A stretch of 64,000 nucleotides of DNA from Amoebidium appalachense (GCA_963693365.1 CAVNZM010000017.1:186001-250000), one strand, 5' to 3'; positions 34,859 to 61,108 are shown, numbered from the stretch's first letter. Numbers and translations: made by a program. The notes: generated by a model not told the origin, from the sequence alone.

Positions 34859-37800
34859 ACATCCCCTCGGTCTTCCCCGCTTCCTTCCCCGCTGTCTCCA
34901 CTTTTTGATTGCCATTATCCCCCCCCCCCCCCCCCCTCCCCCTCCCCCCCCCCCCCCCCCCTCGCCCCTCCGCGCCCGCCCGCCCACACCACCCTGCCTA
35001 AACATCTGATGCATGTACCCCATTCAAAAAAGAAAAGCAAAAACGAAAAGCAGGAAAGGAAGAACACAGAGGAAGAAAGAGGGTTCGTTCTAATGCAACC
35101 TTCAGTTTTTTTGTTTTCTTGGTGGGGTTGGTATGTGGAGACGATCTAAGGGGCCGTTGCAGAAGAAACTGGGCACTGGGGACGAGGCGGACAGCAGCGA
35201 GTTTGCAAGCGAAGACGTCACCTCGGGTACGATTATTAAAATTATATGAATGTGTTTTAAATTTTATTGAAAATTCCGCTCTATTTTTCTCCCTGCCGTT
35301 TTTCTTCTTCCTCTTTTCCCCCTCCTTTTTCTTCTTTTGCTCTTCATCTTTTTTCTTGCTGTTTTTGTGATATTGGTGGCCGGGAGGGAGTGGGAAAGGT
35401 GGGCAGGTGATTTTTTTGTGCCGAGGGACTGGGGGGGCCCTTAGAAGGGGAGAGGGGGTGGGGGGTGGGGTGTGTGTGTGTGGGGGGGGGGGGGGGGGGG
35501 GGGTCGTGTGTGTGTGTGTGTGTGGGGGGGGGGTCGTGTGTGTGTGTGGGGGGGGGGGGGGGGTCGTGCGTGTGTGTGTGGGGGGGGGGGGGGGGGTGTC
35601 TTATTTTTTTTTTTTTTTTTTTTTTTGGGGGGGGGGGGGTCCACGCATGGGGTATTGCCTGTGATATTTGTGTATCCTTGTGGGAAGTCTGCATGTGTCT
35701 TTTTCTATGTGCGAATGTGTGTATAATCTACATGTACACTCATTTTTGTCATCTTCCCTTTGTGTGGACTGCAAATGTGTGTGCATGTCTCCCTCTGTGT
35801 GCGTAACCTGAGTTTAACCGCATTTCCAGATTTTCCTGACTCTCTGCTCGACCCCCTTCAAAGCCTTTACAACCATTATGCAATGCCCGTGAATACTTGT
35901 CTTCTTCCCCTTTCCCTTGTATTGTGTATGACCTATCCTCTTTCCCCCCCCCCCCCTCCCCCCCCCCCCCCCCCCCCTTCTTCCCCCCTCCCCCCCCCTC
36001 CCCCCCCCCCCCCCCTTTTCTCTCACCACCGTTCCCACACCTTCGCTCTCCTGACTTCTCACCCCTTCTTCCTCCCAGCCACCACTTCGAGCCCAGCCCC
36101 CCCAGCAGCCACAAGCACACCAAAGCAACAGCAACCACAAGCACCAAGTGCAGCAAAGAAGGGTGCGGGCACGCAGAGACATGCACGTGCATGCACACAC
36201 ACACGTGCACGTGCATGCACATATACAAACATGCACACAGATGCACGTGCATGCACACACACAAACATGCACACAGATGCACGTGCATGCACACACACAA
36301 ACATGCACACAGATGCACGTGCGTGCACACACACAAACATGCACACAGATGCACGTGCATGCACACACACAAACATGCACACAGATGCACGTGCATGCAC
36401 ACACACAAACATGCATGCACACACACAAACATGCACACAGATGCACATGCATGCAGACACACAAACATGCATGCACACACAAACATGCACACAGATGCAC
36501 GTGCATGCATACACACAAACATGCACAGATGCACGTGCATGCACACACACAAACATGCACACAGATGCACGTGCATGCACACACACAAACATGCACACAG
36601 ATGCACGTGCGTGCACACACACAAACATGCACACAGATGCACGTGCGTGCACACACACAAACATGCATGCACACACACAAACATGCACACAGATGCACGT
36701 GCATGCACACATGCACACAAACATGCATGCACACACACAAACATGCACACAGATGCACATGCATGCACACACACAAACATGCATGCACACACACAAACCT
36801 GCACACAGATGCACGTGCGTGCACACACACAAACATGCACACAGATGCACGTGCGTGCACACACACAACCATGCAAACAGATGCACGTGCACTGCATGCA
36901 CACACACAAACATGCACACAGATGCACGTGCATGCACACACACAAACATGCACACAGATGCACGTGCAGGCACACACACAAACATGCATGCACACACACA
37001 AACATGCACACAGATGCACGTGCATGCACACACACAAACATGCATGCACACACACAAATATGCACACAGATGCACGTGCATGCACACACACAAACATGCA
37101 TGCACACACACAAACATGCACACAGATGCACGTGCGTGCGCACACACAAACATGCACACAGATGCACGTGCATGCAAACACAAACATGCATGCACACACA
37201 CAAACATGCACACAGATGCACGTGCATGCACACACACAAACATGCATGCACACACACAAACATGCACACAGATGCACGTGCATGCACACATACAAACATG
37301 CACACAGATGCACGTGCATGCACACACAAACATGCATGCACACACACAAACATGCACACAGATGCACGTGCATGCACACACACAAACATGCATGCACACA
37401 CACAAACATGCACACAGATGCACGTGCATGCACACATACAAACATGCACACAGATGCACGTGCATGCACACACAAACATGCATGCACACACACAAACATG
37501 CACACAGATGCACGTGCATGCACACACACAAACATGCAAGCACACACACAAACATGCACACAGATGCACATGCATGCACACACACAAACATGCATGCACA
37601 CACACAAACATGCACACAGATGCACGTGCGTGCACACACACAAACATGCACACAGATGCACGTGCGTGCACACACAAACATGCACACAGATGCACGTGCG
37701 TGCACACACAAACATGCACACAGATGCACGTGTATGCACACACACAAACATGCATGCACACACACAAACATGCACACAGATGCACGTGCATGCACACACA

Positions 37801-39092
37801 CAAACATGCATGCACACACACAAACATGCACACAGATGCACGTGCGTGCGCACACACAAACATGCACACAGATGCACGTGCATGCACACACACAATCATG
37901 CACACAGATGCACGTGCACTGCATGCACACACACAAACATGCACACAGATGCACGTGCATGCACACACACAAACATGCACACAGATGCACGTGCAGGCAC
38001 ACACACAAACATGCACACAGATGCACGTGCATGCACACACACAAACATGCATGCACACACACAAACATGCACACAGATGCACGTGCATGCACACACACAA
38101 AGATGCATGCACACACACAAACATGCACACAGATGCACGTGCATGCACACATACAAACATGCACACAGATGCACGTGCATGCACACACACAAACATGCAT
38201 GCACACACACAAACATGCACACAGATGCACGTACACACACAAACATGCACACAGATGCACGTGCATGCACACACACAAACATGCACACAGATGCACGTGC
38301 ATGCAGACAAACACACACACATGCACGTGCATGCACACGACTGAAACAGTCAGTGCACCACCGTTGAACCAAATGCGCTCACGTTCTATCATATGGCATA
38401 AGGAGCATGCTGTGTGCATGATTTCTGTTAGGGGCAGTATGTGGTGCCTTTGACCGAATTTGGAGGTGATTTGTGCTTATTTACAATATGTCGAAGTTGT
38501 ATGTGTGGATGCCCTATTTAAAAGCAGTGTGTGGTCGCTTACCACCTTTGCAAGTGGCATGGTTACTTGCCATATTTGGGAGTGGTGTGTTGTTCCTAAC
38601 CATATATGGAAGTGTTGTGTGGTTTCCATATTCGGAAGTGGTGTGTGGTTACCATATCGGGAGTTTTTATGTGGTTACTTACCATATACGGAGGTAGCCT
38701 GTGTCTGCCTACTACATGGGAAGGGGTTATTGATCACCTGCCATATCTGGAAGTGGTGCTAAGGCGCTTACCATATTGCGAAATGTTATGTTCGGCCACT
38801 GACCATATATGGTAGGTGGGGGCCTGTCAGACGATGATCCCGATTTGGACGATCTGGAGGAGGAACTGCAAGACATGGACGTGGCAAGTGCAGGTGAGGG
38901 GAAGAGGAAGGGAAGGGGTGTGTGTGTGGGGGGGGGGGGGGGGGGGGGGGGGTAGGCTGGGAGAGCGGCGAGGGCACATGGAGCTGTGTGGGGGTGTACG
39001 TGTTTGGTTGGGGTGGGTGTGGTATGCACGGGTGTGGGATTGCGGGCTCTGAACGGATGTTTGTGTGTGTGTGTTTGTGTGTGTGTGGGTGT

Positions 39093-39135
<43 letters not shown>

Positions 39136-39259
39136 ACTCTCGTGGTTCTTGTGGGTTTGTGTGTTTGTGGGAGAGAGGAGAGAAGAGAAGGAGATATGAG
39201 AGGAACTCCACTGCAGACCCACCCTCTATGGAGGTGGCGATGTGTGGGTGTGTGTGTGT

Positions 39260-39304
<45 letters not shown>

Positions 39305-39528
39305 GTGTCTAGGTATGCTGGGGGATATTTATGCGAGGAAGGGCTGTAGGTGCGGGGCAAAGTGAATGCCATGCACCCATACACCTCTGCATGCACACAC
39401 AGCATATGCCTCCCCTCACCTCCCTCCCCTTCTGAAGAAACTGGTCGCACACGTATGACACGTGCACTTTATTACCCCCACACAGGTGCATACACATGCA
39501 AACACGTGCACATACACACACACACACA

Positions 39529-39560
<32 letters not shown>

Positions 39561-39561
39561 T

Positions 39562-39592
<31 letters not shown>

Positions 39593-39739
39593 TACATACT
39601 CATACACACACACACACACACACATACATACACATACTCACACACACACACACATACATACACATACACACACACACACCCTGACCTCTGTTTTGCCGCA
39701 GATATGGATGAGCTCGAAGCAGACCTGGACGACCTGTGA
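29107..39739 (+). CDS. BSD-domain protein (BSDC1/SYAP1-like), nine exons (323 aa)
   Basis: Exons: 29107-29371, 30361-30474, 32037-32059, 32851-32990, 34130-34283, 35151-35226, 36079-36162, 38816-38893, 39702-39739; GT-AG throughout, phases consistent, stop TGA. The ATG has a strong Kozak context (GCCACCATG). Residues ~1-125 are a low-complexity N-terminal region followed by helices with alternating charge. Residues ~135-200 form a BSD domain: DKRNFL, then [25 protein letters not shown] and the signature [14 protein letters not shown] (187-200). A Pro/Gln/Ser linker follows, then an acidic end ([29 protein letters not shown]). BSD is a three-helix module found in TFIIH p62 and in synapse-associated proteins; the N-terminal arrangement here fits the BSDC1/SYAP1 type, with an uncertain biochemical role. 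Exon 3 is 23 nt. The start of exon 6 could alternatively be 35163. Intron 7 contains a 2.15-kb minisatellite. Confidence 0.92.
29400..29541 (+). repeat. G-rich runs in BSD intron 1
   Basis: Directly after the donor, (GT)n leads into G runs (29404-29430, 29454-29482) and GGGA stretches. CA-rich sequence (29782-30270) fills the acceptor side. Confidence 0.9.
30490..31345 (+). repeat. T, G and GT tracts, donor half of BSD intron 2
   Basis: G runs at 30603-30614, 30649-30680, 30719-30734, 31056-31082, 31230-31250 and 31257-31272 alternate with T runs and GGT/GGGT sequence. The acceptor half has (CA)n (31393-31680) and C runs (31843-31866, 31905-31940). Confidence 0.9.
32037..32059 (+). CDS. 23-nt microexon of the BSD gene
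   Basis: Flanked by a strong acceptor (CTTTTCATCTGCAG, with CTAAC branch-like sequence upstream) and donor GTAAAT, this exon adds D-LFLPELS just before the BSD domain. It is required by phase: exon 2 ends with one extra base and exon 4 begins in phase 0, so an exon of 2 mod 3 must lie between. No other candidate was found. Confidence 0.8.
32337..32466 (+). repeat. Diverged SINE-like repeat copy 4
   Basis: Begins GTACCGTGGATGACTTTGGC, continues TTGAGGATGGGCTTTGC and ends before a C run, with clear but imperfect similarity to the repeats at 25.0 and 34.6 kb. A second diverged copy follows at 32566. Confidence 0.65.
32566..32694 (+). repeat. Diverged SINE-like repeat copy 5
   Basis: Starts CCGAATTTGGGCCCCCTCCG and shares TTTATGTTGCATGCTTGAA, TTGCCTTTGCCTGTGTCC and CATCGTGTA...GTACTTC blocks with the copy at 34690-34825. 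It lies in BSD intron 3. Confidence 0.65.
32996..33247 (+). repeat. (GT)n tract at the donor of BSD intron 4
   Basis: About 250 bp of GT with a few TACG/TATG interruptions begin six bases from the donor at 32991. The complementary (CA)n sits at the acceptor end of the same intron (33996-34095). Confidence 0.95.
33996..34095 (+). repeat. (CA)n tract at the acceptor of BSD intron 4
   Basis: About 100 bp of nearly pure CA end 34 bases before the exon at 34130. In the transcript it can pair with the GU tract at the donor end of the same intron. Confidence 0.95.
34548..34825 (+). repeat. SINE-like repeat copy 6, full length
   Basis: Has the left arm (GCATAAGCAACCCTGCTCGTC, TGATCAAGACGGGT, CCGAAACTC...GATGACTTGGGCC) and a right half with CCTGAGGATGGGCTCTGC, diverged after the first 30 bases. 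It ends in a C run and lies in BSD intron 5. Confidence 0.85.
36181..38337 (+). repeat. 2.15-kb minisatellite (CACGTG-containing) in BSD intron 7
   Basis: Roughly fifty units alternate between a 36-bp form and a longer form with an extra [24 protein letters not shown] insert of about 20 bp. The core is CAGATGCACGTGCATGCA, which contains the palindrome ATGCACGTGCAT with a CACGTG E-box. The units lack stop codons in most frames, so very long frames (up to about 900 codons) are open on both strands; they have no start context, no splice support and only Cys/His/Thr/Met repeats, and are not genes. The array is alternating purine-pyrimidine, a composition that favours Z-DNA. Confidence 0.95.
38455..38812 (+). 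repeat. Degenerate ~35-bp tandem repeat around CCATATxTGGAAGTGG
   Basis: About ten diverged units of the form CCATATTTGG-AAGTGG-TGTGTGGTTACTTA run from the end of the big minisatellite to the acceptor of exon 8. Two units contain the exact palindrome CCATATATGG, and the last abuts the splice acceptor. Confidence 0.8.
39069..39302 (+). repeat. GT and G-run tracts, donor half of BSD intron 8
   Basis: (GT)n at 39060-39090, G runs at 39096-39134 and 39259-39303. The acceptor half of the intron is (CA)n (39514-39680). Confidence 0.9.
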
Positions 39740-40304
39740 CGTCATGATGATGTCATCACTATGGGGTTTGTTGCAAACGGTTACAGTGTGTGGGTGTCCA
39801 AAGGGCTAGCATGCTTGCTAGGGGGGGGGGAGGGGGCAACTTACCTGCCTGTGTGCACGTGAAACCAAACAAGGCATGCATTTTATAGTATCTAAGGACA
39901 GGATGTAGTATTCCGCTGTCGTAAAACCTGTGTATTATCTTCCAGCATATTGTGTCGTAAATAAGTACACTTTTGTATATACTTTGGCTGGACATGACAC
40001 TCCAGGATCATGAATACTTCACATCTCCAAATTTAACATGCATACTATTGGTGCATAAAATTTGATTGCACGTTTTGATTGGCTGCTGTGCAGCCACCAC
40101 CCTTGAATGAAATCCACCGCTTCTGTGGATTTACCCAACCTTGAGAAATCCATGGGACAACATCGTCAGAAACATAGCTACGATGCGCAAGTTACTCCTC
40201 TTGTTTTGTGTCGCCAAGTTGAGTAGCGGCGACGACGGGCACGCTGGCAGGCAGCAGGCTGAGCTAGGGCGGAAGCAGCAGGGAAGGCGGGGTGGGTGGG
40301 TGGG

Positions 40305-40342
<38 letters not shown>

Positions 40343-40529
40343 GGATGGGGCCGGCCGGGTGTGGATGAAGATTTATTGTGCGACAGTCTTGTCCACCCAA
40401 TCATCCGCCGCCATCACGTTTTTTTTTTTTTTGTTTTTTTTTGTGTGTGTGTGGGGGGGGGGGGGGGGGGGGGGGGGGGCCGTGGGGATGACTCATGATG
40501 AGGAGCAGGCACGGGGAAATGAGGGGGCC

Positions 40530-40545
40530 AAAAAAAAAAAAAAAA
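40530..40545 (-). terminator. Pol III T-run terminator of tRNA-Pro
   Basis: About fifteen consecutive T on the minus strand start seven bases after the tRNA 3' end, the usual RNA polymerase III stop signal. Confidence 0.85.
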
Positions 40546-40551
40546 GTAGCA

Positions 40552-40623
40552 GGGGAGTTCCGGGAATTGAACCCGGGACCTCTCGTACCCTAAACGAGAA
40601 TCATACCACTAGACCAAACTCCC
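40552..40623 (-). tRNA. tRNA-Pro (anticodon AGG)
   Basis: The minus strand folds as a canonical cloverleaf: a perfect seven-base acceptor stem (GGGAGTT with AACTCCC), D-arm with GTCTAGTGGTATGATT, anticodon arm CTCGT-TTAGGGT-ACGAG with AGG at positions 34-36, and T-arm CCGGG-TTCAATT-CCCGG. The discriminator base is C. Length is 72 nt, with no intron and no encoded CCA. The internal promoter boxes A and B match consensus. A T run on the minus strand (40545 to 40530) forms the Pol III terminator. Confidence 0.97.
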
Positions 40624-42036
40624 ATGTGACGTCAAGGGCGATGAAAACTTCATGTTCGATCACGGCGTAAGCGCCACGGAGCCAAGCCGCCGCCGCATAC
40701 CTGCCGAATGCGGTATTGATGGCGCCGGATAACAAAGTTCGATCTGGTTGGCTACGACTCTTTAGGTTAATTTGATTGGCTCTCCTTTAAAAGCATTTAC
40801 GGTACAATGTCTGCATGATACTTGGCGCAGTCGCTAGCCCCTGGCCACTAAACAATTCTTTTTTATTATTTTCAGAGTCAATCGTAGAATTATATAAGCA
40901 GACTCAATACTCACTAAATATATACTGTTTAATCACTAAATTAGAATGATGTACGATGTTATGTGACATTTTTAGACCGCAATGAATATGCGGAAACAAC
41001 ACCGGGCTGCTGCCGCGGTCACCAATTCACCATTATTTTACTTAGGATATAGGGGGTTTACGCTGTGTACTGGACAACATATATAGGAACCTACACCAAT
41101 CAATGTTCACCATTATATTCAGGTTATGTCCGCACCGAGCCTCTCTGCTTTTCTGAGGTCACCAGGAAAACAAATAGCCATATTTGACTTGTGATACTCT
41201 CTTCCCATTGGACGAATGCAAGTTGGTATGCGGCGGAGCGCCTTGGCTCCGAGAAACCTCAGTGCTGCAGTCACAGCTCTGTGTCTGTGTGTCCTTTGCA
41301 CCCGTAGAGTTACGGCTTTCTACTTGAAATAATACCCATTTTGTTTCTTCTTGTGTTATATTTTTTTACTTTTCTTATTTTTTCTTTCTTTCTTTCTTGT
41401 CGCTCAAGTCTCTCACCACCGCTTTGCATGATCTAGCTTCTCACTACTTTTCACGTTCATGAGCCAGGGCAATTGCAATCACCACCGCCACCACACAACT
41501 CCAACCACAAAGGAAAAGGAGTTTCACTTGGTCTAACGTCTGCTTTGTGTCATAATTGCGGCCGCGGCCACGTGTGGCTACCGAGAATGGGTGCGTGGTT
41601 ATTATCCACACAGTAATGAGCTGTAGGCTTGTGTTGAGGGTTGTTTCCGTGCACTGGCCTCAGTAATGCGCTATAGTATTCAACTTTTTACTGACATCGT
41701 GTGCATGAACATCCACACACAGACATTCACGCACACACACACAAAAATATACCCTGCTTTTCTACACAATCACCTGCACATCATCTACGGAGGAAGCACG
41801 CACTTAAACACATTTTTACACAACCATCGTACCGATTATGTTGATAACACACTAAGGCTCACACATGCACACGCGCGCACACACCCACACTCATCTTCAC
41901 ACATTCAGGCGCTGTCACGCACACACCCACACAGCCGTAAACACTCACCACATCATTTTATTTTTCATCAACACACGCACCATTCTTTCACCCCTCATCC
42001 CATACCAACACCCTTCCAGGTGACCCATCCTCATCG

Positions 42037-56108
<14,072 letters not shown>

Positions 56109-56314
56109 ACCACGTGTGTATGTGTGTGTGGGGGGGGGGGGGGGGGGGGGGGGGGAGGAAGGGAAGATACTGCCAATTCGAATGATTCTTTTTGAATCTA
56201 GATCAGAACTTAGATTAGACTAAAATTGGTATGCATCTTAGATGATATTTTCAAAAAGGTTCGGCTTGTATAGGCATGCATGAAAGGATAGATATCCCTT
56301 CCTCGACCCCCCTC

Positions 56315-56747
56315 TGTTGGAGTGCAGACTTACGCTCACTCCACTATATGTGTATGTTAGCTTTACAATTGGTTCCGTGTACATAGACACATGCTGACAC
56401 TCGATCACCACATGCACATCTGCATAGTTGAGGAATGTTGCCAATTGTGTTTTGACTGCAAACGATTGGTTCACTGGTCCCAGAGATATCTAAATGAAAG
56501 TAACCAATCCGATTAGCGCCTGGCATCCGGATTACATTCCAGACTGCTGCCCCACGGGTATATAAGCCACGTCTCTGCCAGGTGCAGACATGGAGTTCAG
56601 TCATGGAGTAAAGACATGGAGTTCAGTCATGGAGTAAAGACATGGAGTTCAGTCATGGAGTTAACACACTGAAAGCAGTAAAAAAACGGGTCAGCGCCCA
56701 AGCGCGCCACGACGAGGGCCTAGTCACAGCGGACTCTACTTCCAACA
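56315..56747 (+). repeat. 5' LTR of the TRIM
   Basis: 433 bp, TGTTGGA...TCCAACA. It contains a TATA box (GGGTATATAAGCC, near 56560) and three tandem copies of a 26-bp unit (GACATGGAGTTCAGTCATGG plus AGTAAA) downstream of it, in what should be the R/U5 part. Confidence 0.95.
56557..56569 (+). promoter_or_regulatory. TATA box in the 5' LTR
   Basis: GGGTATATAAGCC, about 245 bases into the LTR, with the tandem 26-bp units about 20-30 bases downstream; the same motif recurs in the 3' LTR. Confidence 0.65.
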
Positions 56748-56762
56748 GGGTTATGGGCCCAG
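56748..56762 (+). promoter_or_regulatory. Primer-binding site for half tRNA-iMet
   Basis: GGGTTATGGGCCCAG starts at the first base after the LTR. It is the exact complement of CTGGGCCCATAACCC, the anticodon stem-loop of eukaryotic initiator tRNA-Met (CAT anticodon included). Drosophila copia uses this internal half-tRNA priming, in contrast to the 3'-end priming of most LTR elements. Confidence 0.85.
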
Positions 56763-57050
56763 ACACGACACCGCGGCCTCTAACTTCACGTCCCCTACGA
56801 CGCCTTGAACGGAGGAGCCCAGAAACCGACTTCTAGGCTGTACCCTACACCCGCGAGCGTATTTCCGTGAAGTAGAGACTTTCGCTTCCACAAACTCCAT
56901 CCGCAGCAGCCTGCGACATCAACGTCAAGTATTCCACTTCATTGGCGGGGCACGCACCACAGTGGAATGCACACCCCGGTCTACCCTGCAAGCAGCCACA
57001 CTCACTCTCTCTTCTCTAGTGGTGTGTACACTTCTCCAATTGGGTAGGGG

Positions 57051-57483
57051 TGTTGGAGTGCAGACTTACGCTCACTCCACTATATGTGTATGTTAGCTTT
57101 ACAATTGGTTCCGTGTACATAGACACATGCTGACACTCGATCACCACATGCACATCTGCATAGTTGAGGAATGTTGCCAATTGTGTTTTGACTGCAAACG
57201 ATTGGTTCACTGGTCCCAGAGATATCTAAATGAAAGTAACCAATCCGATTAGCGCCTGGCATCCGGATTACATTCCAGACTGCTGCCCCACGGGTATATA
57301 AGCCACGTCTCTGCCAGGTGCAGACATGGAGTTCAGTCATGGAGTAAAGACATGGAGTTCAGTCATGGAGTAAAGACATGGAGTTCAGTCATGGAGTTAA
57401 CACACTGAAAGCAGTAAAAAAACGGGTCAGCGCCCAAGCGCGCCACGACGAGGGCCTAGTCACAGCGGACTCTACTTCCAACA
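57051..57483 (+). repeat. 3' LTR of the TRIM
   Basis: Same 433-bp sequence as the 5' LTR with no difference that I could see, including the three 26-bp units and the TATA box. Confidence 0.95.
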
Positions 57484-59845
57484 CCCTCCCCCCCCCTCCC
57501 CCCCTTCCCCCTCTCCTGCAGCCCCTCTATCTGTTGCCTTGTTTAGGGTGCTCCTAACGACTTGGTATGTATGATCGTGTGATAATATAACTCTGTGATT
57601 ATACATGCTTTTAACTGATTATATATATTTTTAACTCTGTGCAAGACTTTTTTCCATTCTGTTGCAGTTAATCACATTCAGCCCTTTTTTTTTTTTTTTT
57701 TTTTTTAAGGAACTTGGTCCGCGGGGGTTTTCCAGCTTCCTACGTGTACATCTTATAACGCAAGAGAATTCGATGATATTGTGAGCCTACTACCGTTGCC
57801 CGTAACGAATTAATATGAATGCTTTGAATCCTACCCCCCCCCCCCCCCCCCCCCCACCTAAAGTGAGACATGTATTCACTCTCTCCCCCCATCCGTTTGG
57901 GGTTTACACACTATTTTTGTCCCCTCTCTCCCTCTCCCTCTCTCCTTAAGTTTTAATTCTCTTTCTCCCTCTCTCTCTCTCCCCCTCTCCCCCTTCCCCC
58001 TCTCCACCCCCCCACCCCCACCACCATAAAACACCATGCACAGAAACCCGAACTTCGGGCTAAATTTTGACTTAGGTCTAGCTAGGGAAACACAATCTAG
58101 TTGAGATTTTCCTGTGACCTCCCCTCAGCGACAACTACCCCAAAAAACTTGCGATTTATCCACACGGTAGCTGCTGAAAATTCTCTAGAACCACAGGTTA
58201 ACCCTCTAGCCACGCAAAGTGAGACCGCACACCACCAAGCACAGCCCACACTAAGAACAATGCACCCCTATCCGTGCAGGTCTATCTGTTCTCCTGCAGC
58301 CAATCAGAATGCCGTACTAAAAAACCCAATACTTCAACCTGATAGGGTACGGACAGGAGAGGACAGCAAACCAACCAACGGCATTAGCACTTACCTGCAT
58401 ATCCCATTTCCATTGGCTGCCCAAAAGTCTTAGCACACCTTGCTACGGCCGCAAAGATGCTGAGAACTGAGACTGACACACGGTGACCATCTCCAGGTGA
58501 CCATCTCCATCTCTGCACCAGGCATACGTCACCAGACGATAGCACACCCGACCACACGGAGCCTCGGTAGTTTCGTATTGACTTGTGTGTGTTGTCGCTG
58601 AGCGCCCCCCCTCCCCCTCCCCTCCTCCCCCCACCCCCCACCCCCCCCTCGCCCCGGAAGTGGTGTATATGAACATTTTCGATGATCCAAGTGACCGTCG
58701 GTGATGCAAACATGTGCTGTGATTTGGTTGGTTGCATATCACGGCCATATATGCCCATGAGGGGCAGTATGGACCACTTTGGATCTACTATTCAAAAATC
58801 GATCAATTTTTTGCTTCGCTCCAACACCCGAGGTTGGCCGCCATAGGGCCGTCGTTTGCCGGGCTGCCTGGCAGCGGCTCCAGCTGCCCGACGTAGAAGC
58901 TACTTCTGGCAAAGACAAACCCCTTTACGTAACAATATTTGCTTTTTCCTCAAAATGCTACACAGATGCTTTTTATTATAGATGATAATTTCTATCGTCT
59001 TAGTTATTTTGGGGTTTGCAGGCTTGTTGCGTTGGGCGTTTTTCTTAGCCATTCGTGATCATGAGGGCATCACACATGCACCGTAGTTAAACATATGCAC
59101 AAGGACTACGGGTGTTGAACATTTACTGCCTGCATGGTGCGTTTCTGCCAAATACACTCTCTGGGGGTAGAGTAGGCATGGCGTGTGAACATTATACACA
59201 CGTACAGCGTGATCATTCAGTCCACCTATTTGTGGAATGCCCTGTCAGCCATACACATACAGACAACGGGAAGGCGTTTCGGTCGAAAACACATCATGAC
59301 TGTTTTCCACACCGTCCAACGCAACCAGCAGACTCTGACAGACACCCTGTTGTTCTTTTTGTAAAAAATTACTTGTTGCATATATCGTCTCGTCAAGTAT
59401 CCCTTGCATCCAAAGGTCACTTGAGTGCAACGTGTTTTGTTGCACAGTGCAGTGTGCAGAGGTAGCACTAGTATCGGTACGAGCCCACTATGTACTGCCA
59501 CTAACATGAAACAAGTCGAATTAGATGCTTGCTACTTAACTGTATTGTTTTTCATTCTCTTGCTCACGGATAAAAGAAATGCAAACCCGGCAGCTCTCTT
59601 TCTATTCTAAGTCTTTGTACATCTACCCGTCTGTTCTCTCCCTACACAAGATCTGCGCAGAAGCTGCTAATTATATCTAACGTTACGTTGTCTTGGGCTA
59701 GCACTAACCCGGACCGTGCGTGTTTGCAAACCGCCACTGCACCAAAAGAGGCCGGTTAGTATACTGTGCCAGTGTGTCGTTTGTTACACAGGGTAAGTGT
59801 GTGTGTGTATTGCGCATGTGTGTGTACTGTGTGTGACATTAAGAT

Positions 59846-59964
<119 letters not shown>

Positions 59965-60151
59965 AGACGCAGTGTGTGTGTGTGTGTTTGTGTGTGTGTG
60001 AGTGATTGTGTCACGTTTGCGTGTGTATTTGTGCACGCGTACACTTAGGCGTCTGTATATGCTTGTGTGTGTGTGTGTGTGTGCCCTTGCGTGCACGTGT
60101 GTGTATGCACACGTCTGTGTGTATATTCTTTGTGTGTGCGTATATGTGTGT

Positions 60152-60540
<389 letters not shown>

Positions 60541-60800
60541 GCACGCGCACGCACACGCGTTCAGGTGTGAGTGTATGTCGACGTCAGTGAAGGTGTACGT
60601 TGTTATGCTCTCACGGTCCTCTTCCTAGCCTTCCCTCCCGGGACCCTTTCCCCCCCCCCCCCCCCCCCCCCTTCTTTCCCTCCCTCGCCAGGGGCACCTT
60701 GTTGCCCCACCTCTCTTGTAGGTGCCTAGGGAGGGAGGTGGTGGTGGGGGGAGGGAGGAAGGGGGAGGAAGGAAGGCATAAGGAACTTCGGAAAGGGGGG

Positions 60801-60980
60801 GGGGGGGGGGGGGGGGGGGGGCTGGCGGGCAAAAGTGGGGTTTGGGTGGGGCGGCTGGGGAAGGTGGGGTCGATATGGATAAGGTAACAGATCTGTGTAA
60901 GAAGTGTTGAAGTGAGCGAGGTCAAGCTGCCTTGTTTACATGTAGTTATTTGTGTGTTTATGTGTGTGTGTGTGTCACGG

Positions 60981-61057
<77 letters not shown>

Positions 61058-61066
61058 CTCTCTCGT

Positions 61067-61108
<42 letters not shown>

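Larger units (their letters stand above)
39740..42036. other. Intergenic region with tRNA-Pro
   Basis: Apart from the tRNA at 40552-40623 no gene is supported. It contains G runs (40307-40341, 40453-40479), an A run (40530-40545, which is the Pol III terminator of the tRNA), a pair of inverted sequences (40675-40701 and 41225-41253), and CA-rich sequence (41710-41960) just before the next gene. Confidence 0.75.
56315..57483 (+). mobile_element. TRIM: complete miniature LTR retrotransposon (copia-type primer site)
   Basis: Two 433-bp LTRs, identical as read, flank a 303-bp internal region without coding capacity. The LTRs start TGTTGGA and end TCCAACA. The whole is bounded by the 5-bp direct repeat CCCTC (56310-56314 and 57484-57488), a target-site duplication. 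Immediately inside the left LTR is a primer-binding site matching the anticodon arm of initiator tRNA-Met, and a purine-rich GGGTAGGGG precedes the right LTR. The element must be mobilised in trans by an autonomous copia-type relative. Identical LTRs imply a recent insertion. Confidence 0.95.

Noticed and set aside
36181-38337. Repeats with a 36-bp period that might suggest a CRISPR array
   Set aside because: There are no unique spacers, units are contiguous, and the host is a eukaryote.
35749-38453. Very long open frames (up to ~900 codons) on both strands
   Set aside because: They are translations of the CACGTG minisatellite, open in many frames at once and made only of Cys/His/Thr/Met/Val repeats; the region is intron 7 of the BSD gene.
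56642-56836. 64-codon frame crossing the LTR boundary of the TRIM
   Set aside because: It runs from LTR into the non-coding interior, has no gag or pol similarity, and is short enough to be chance.
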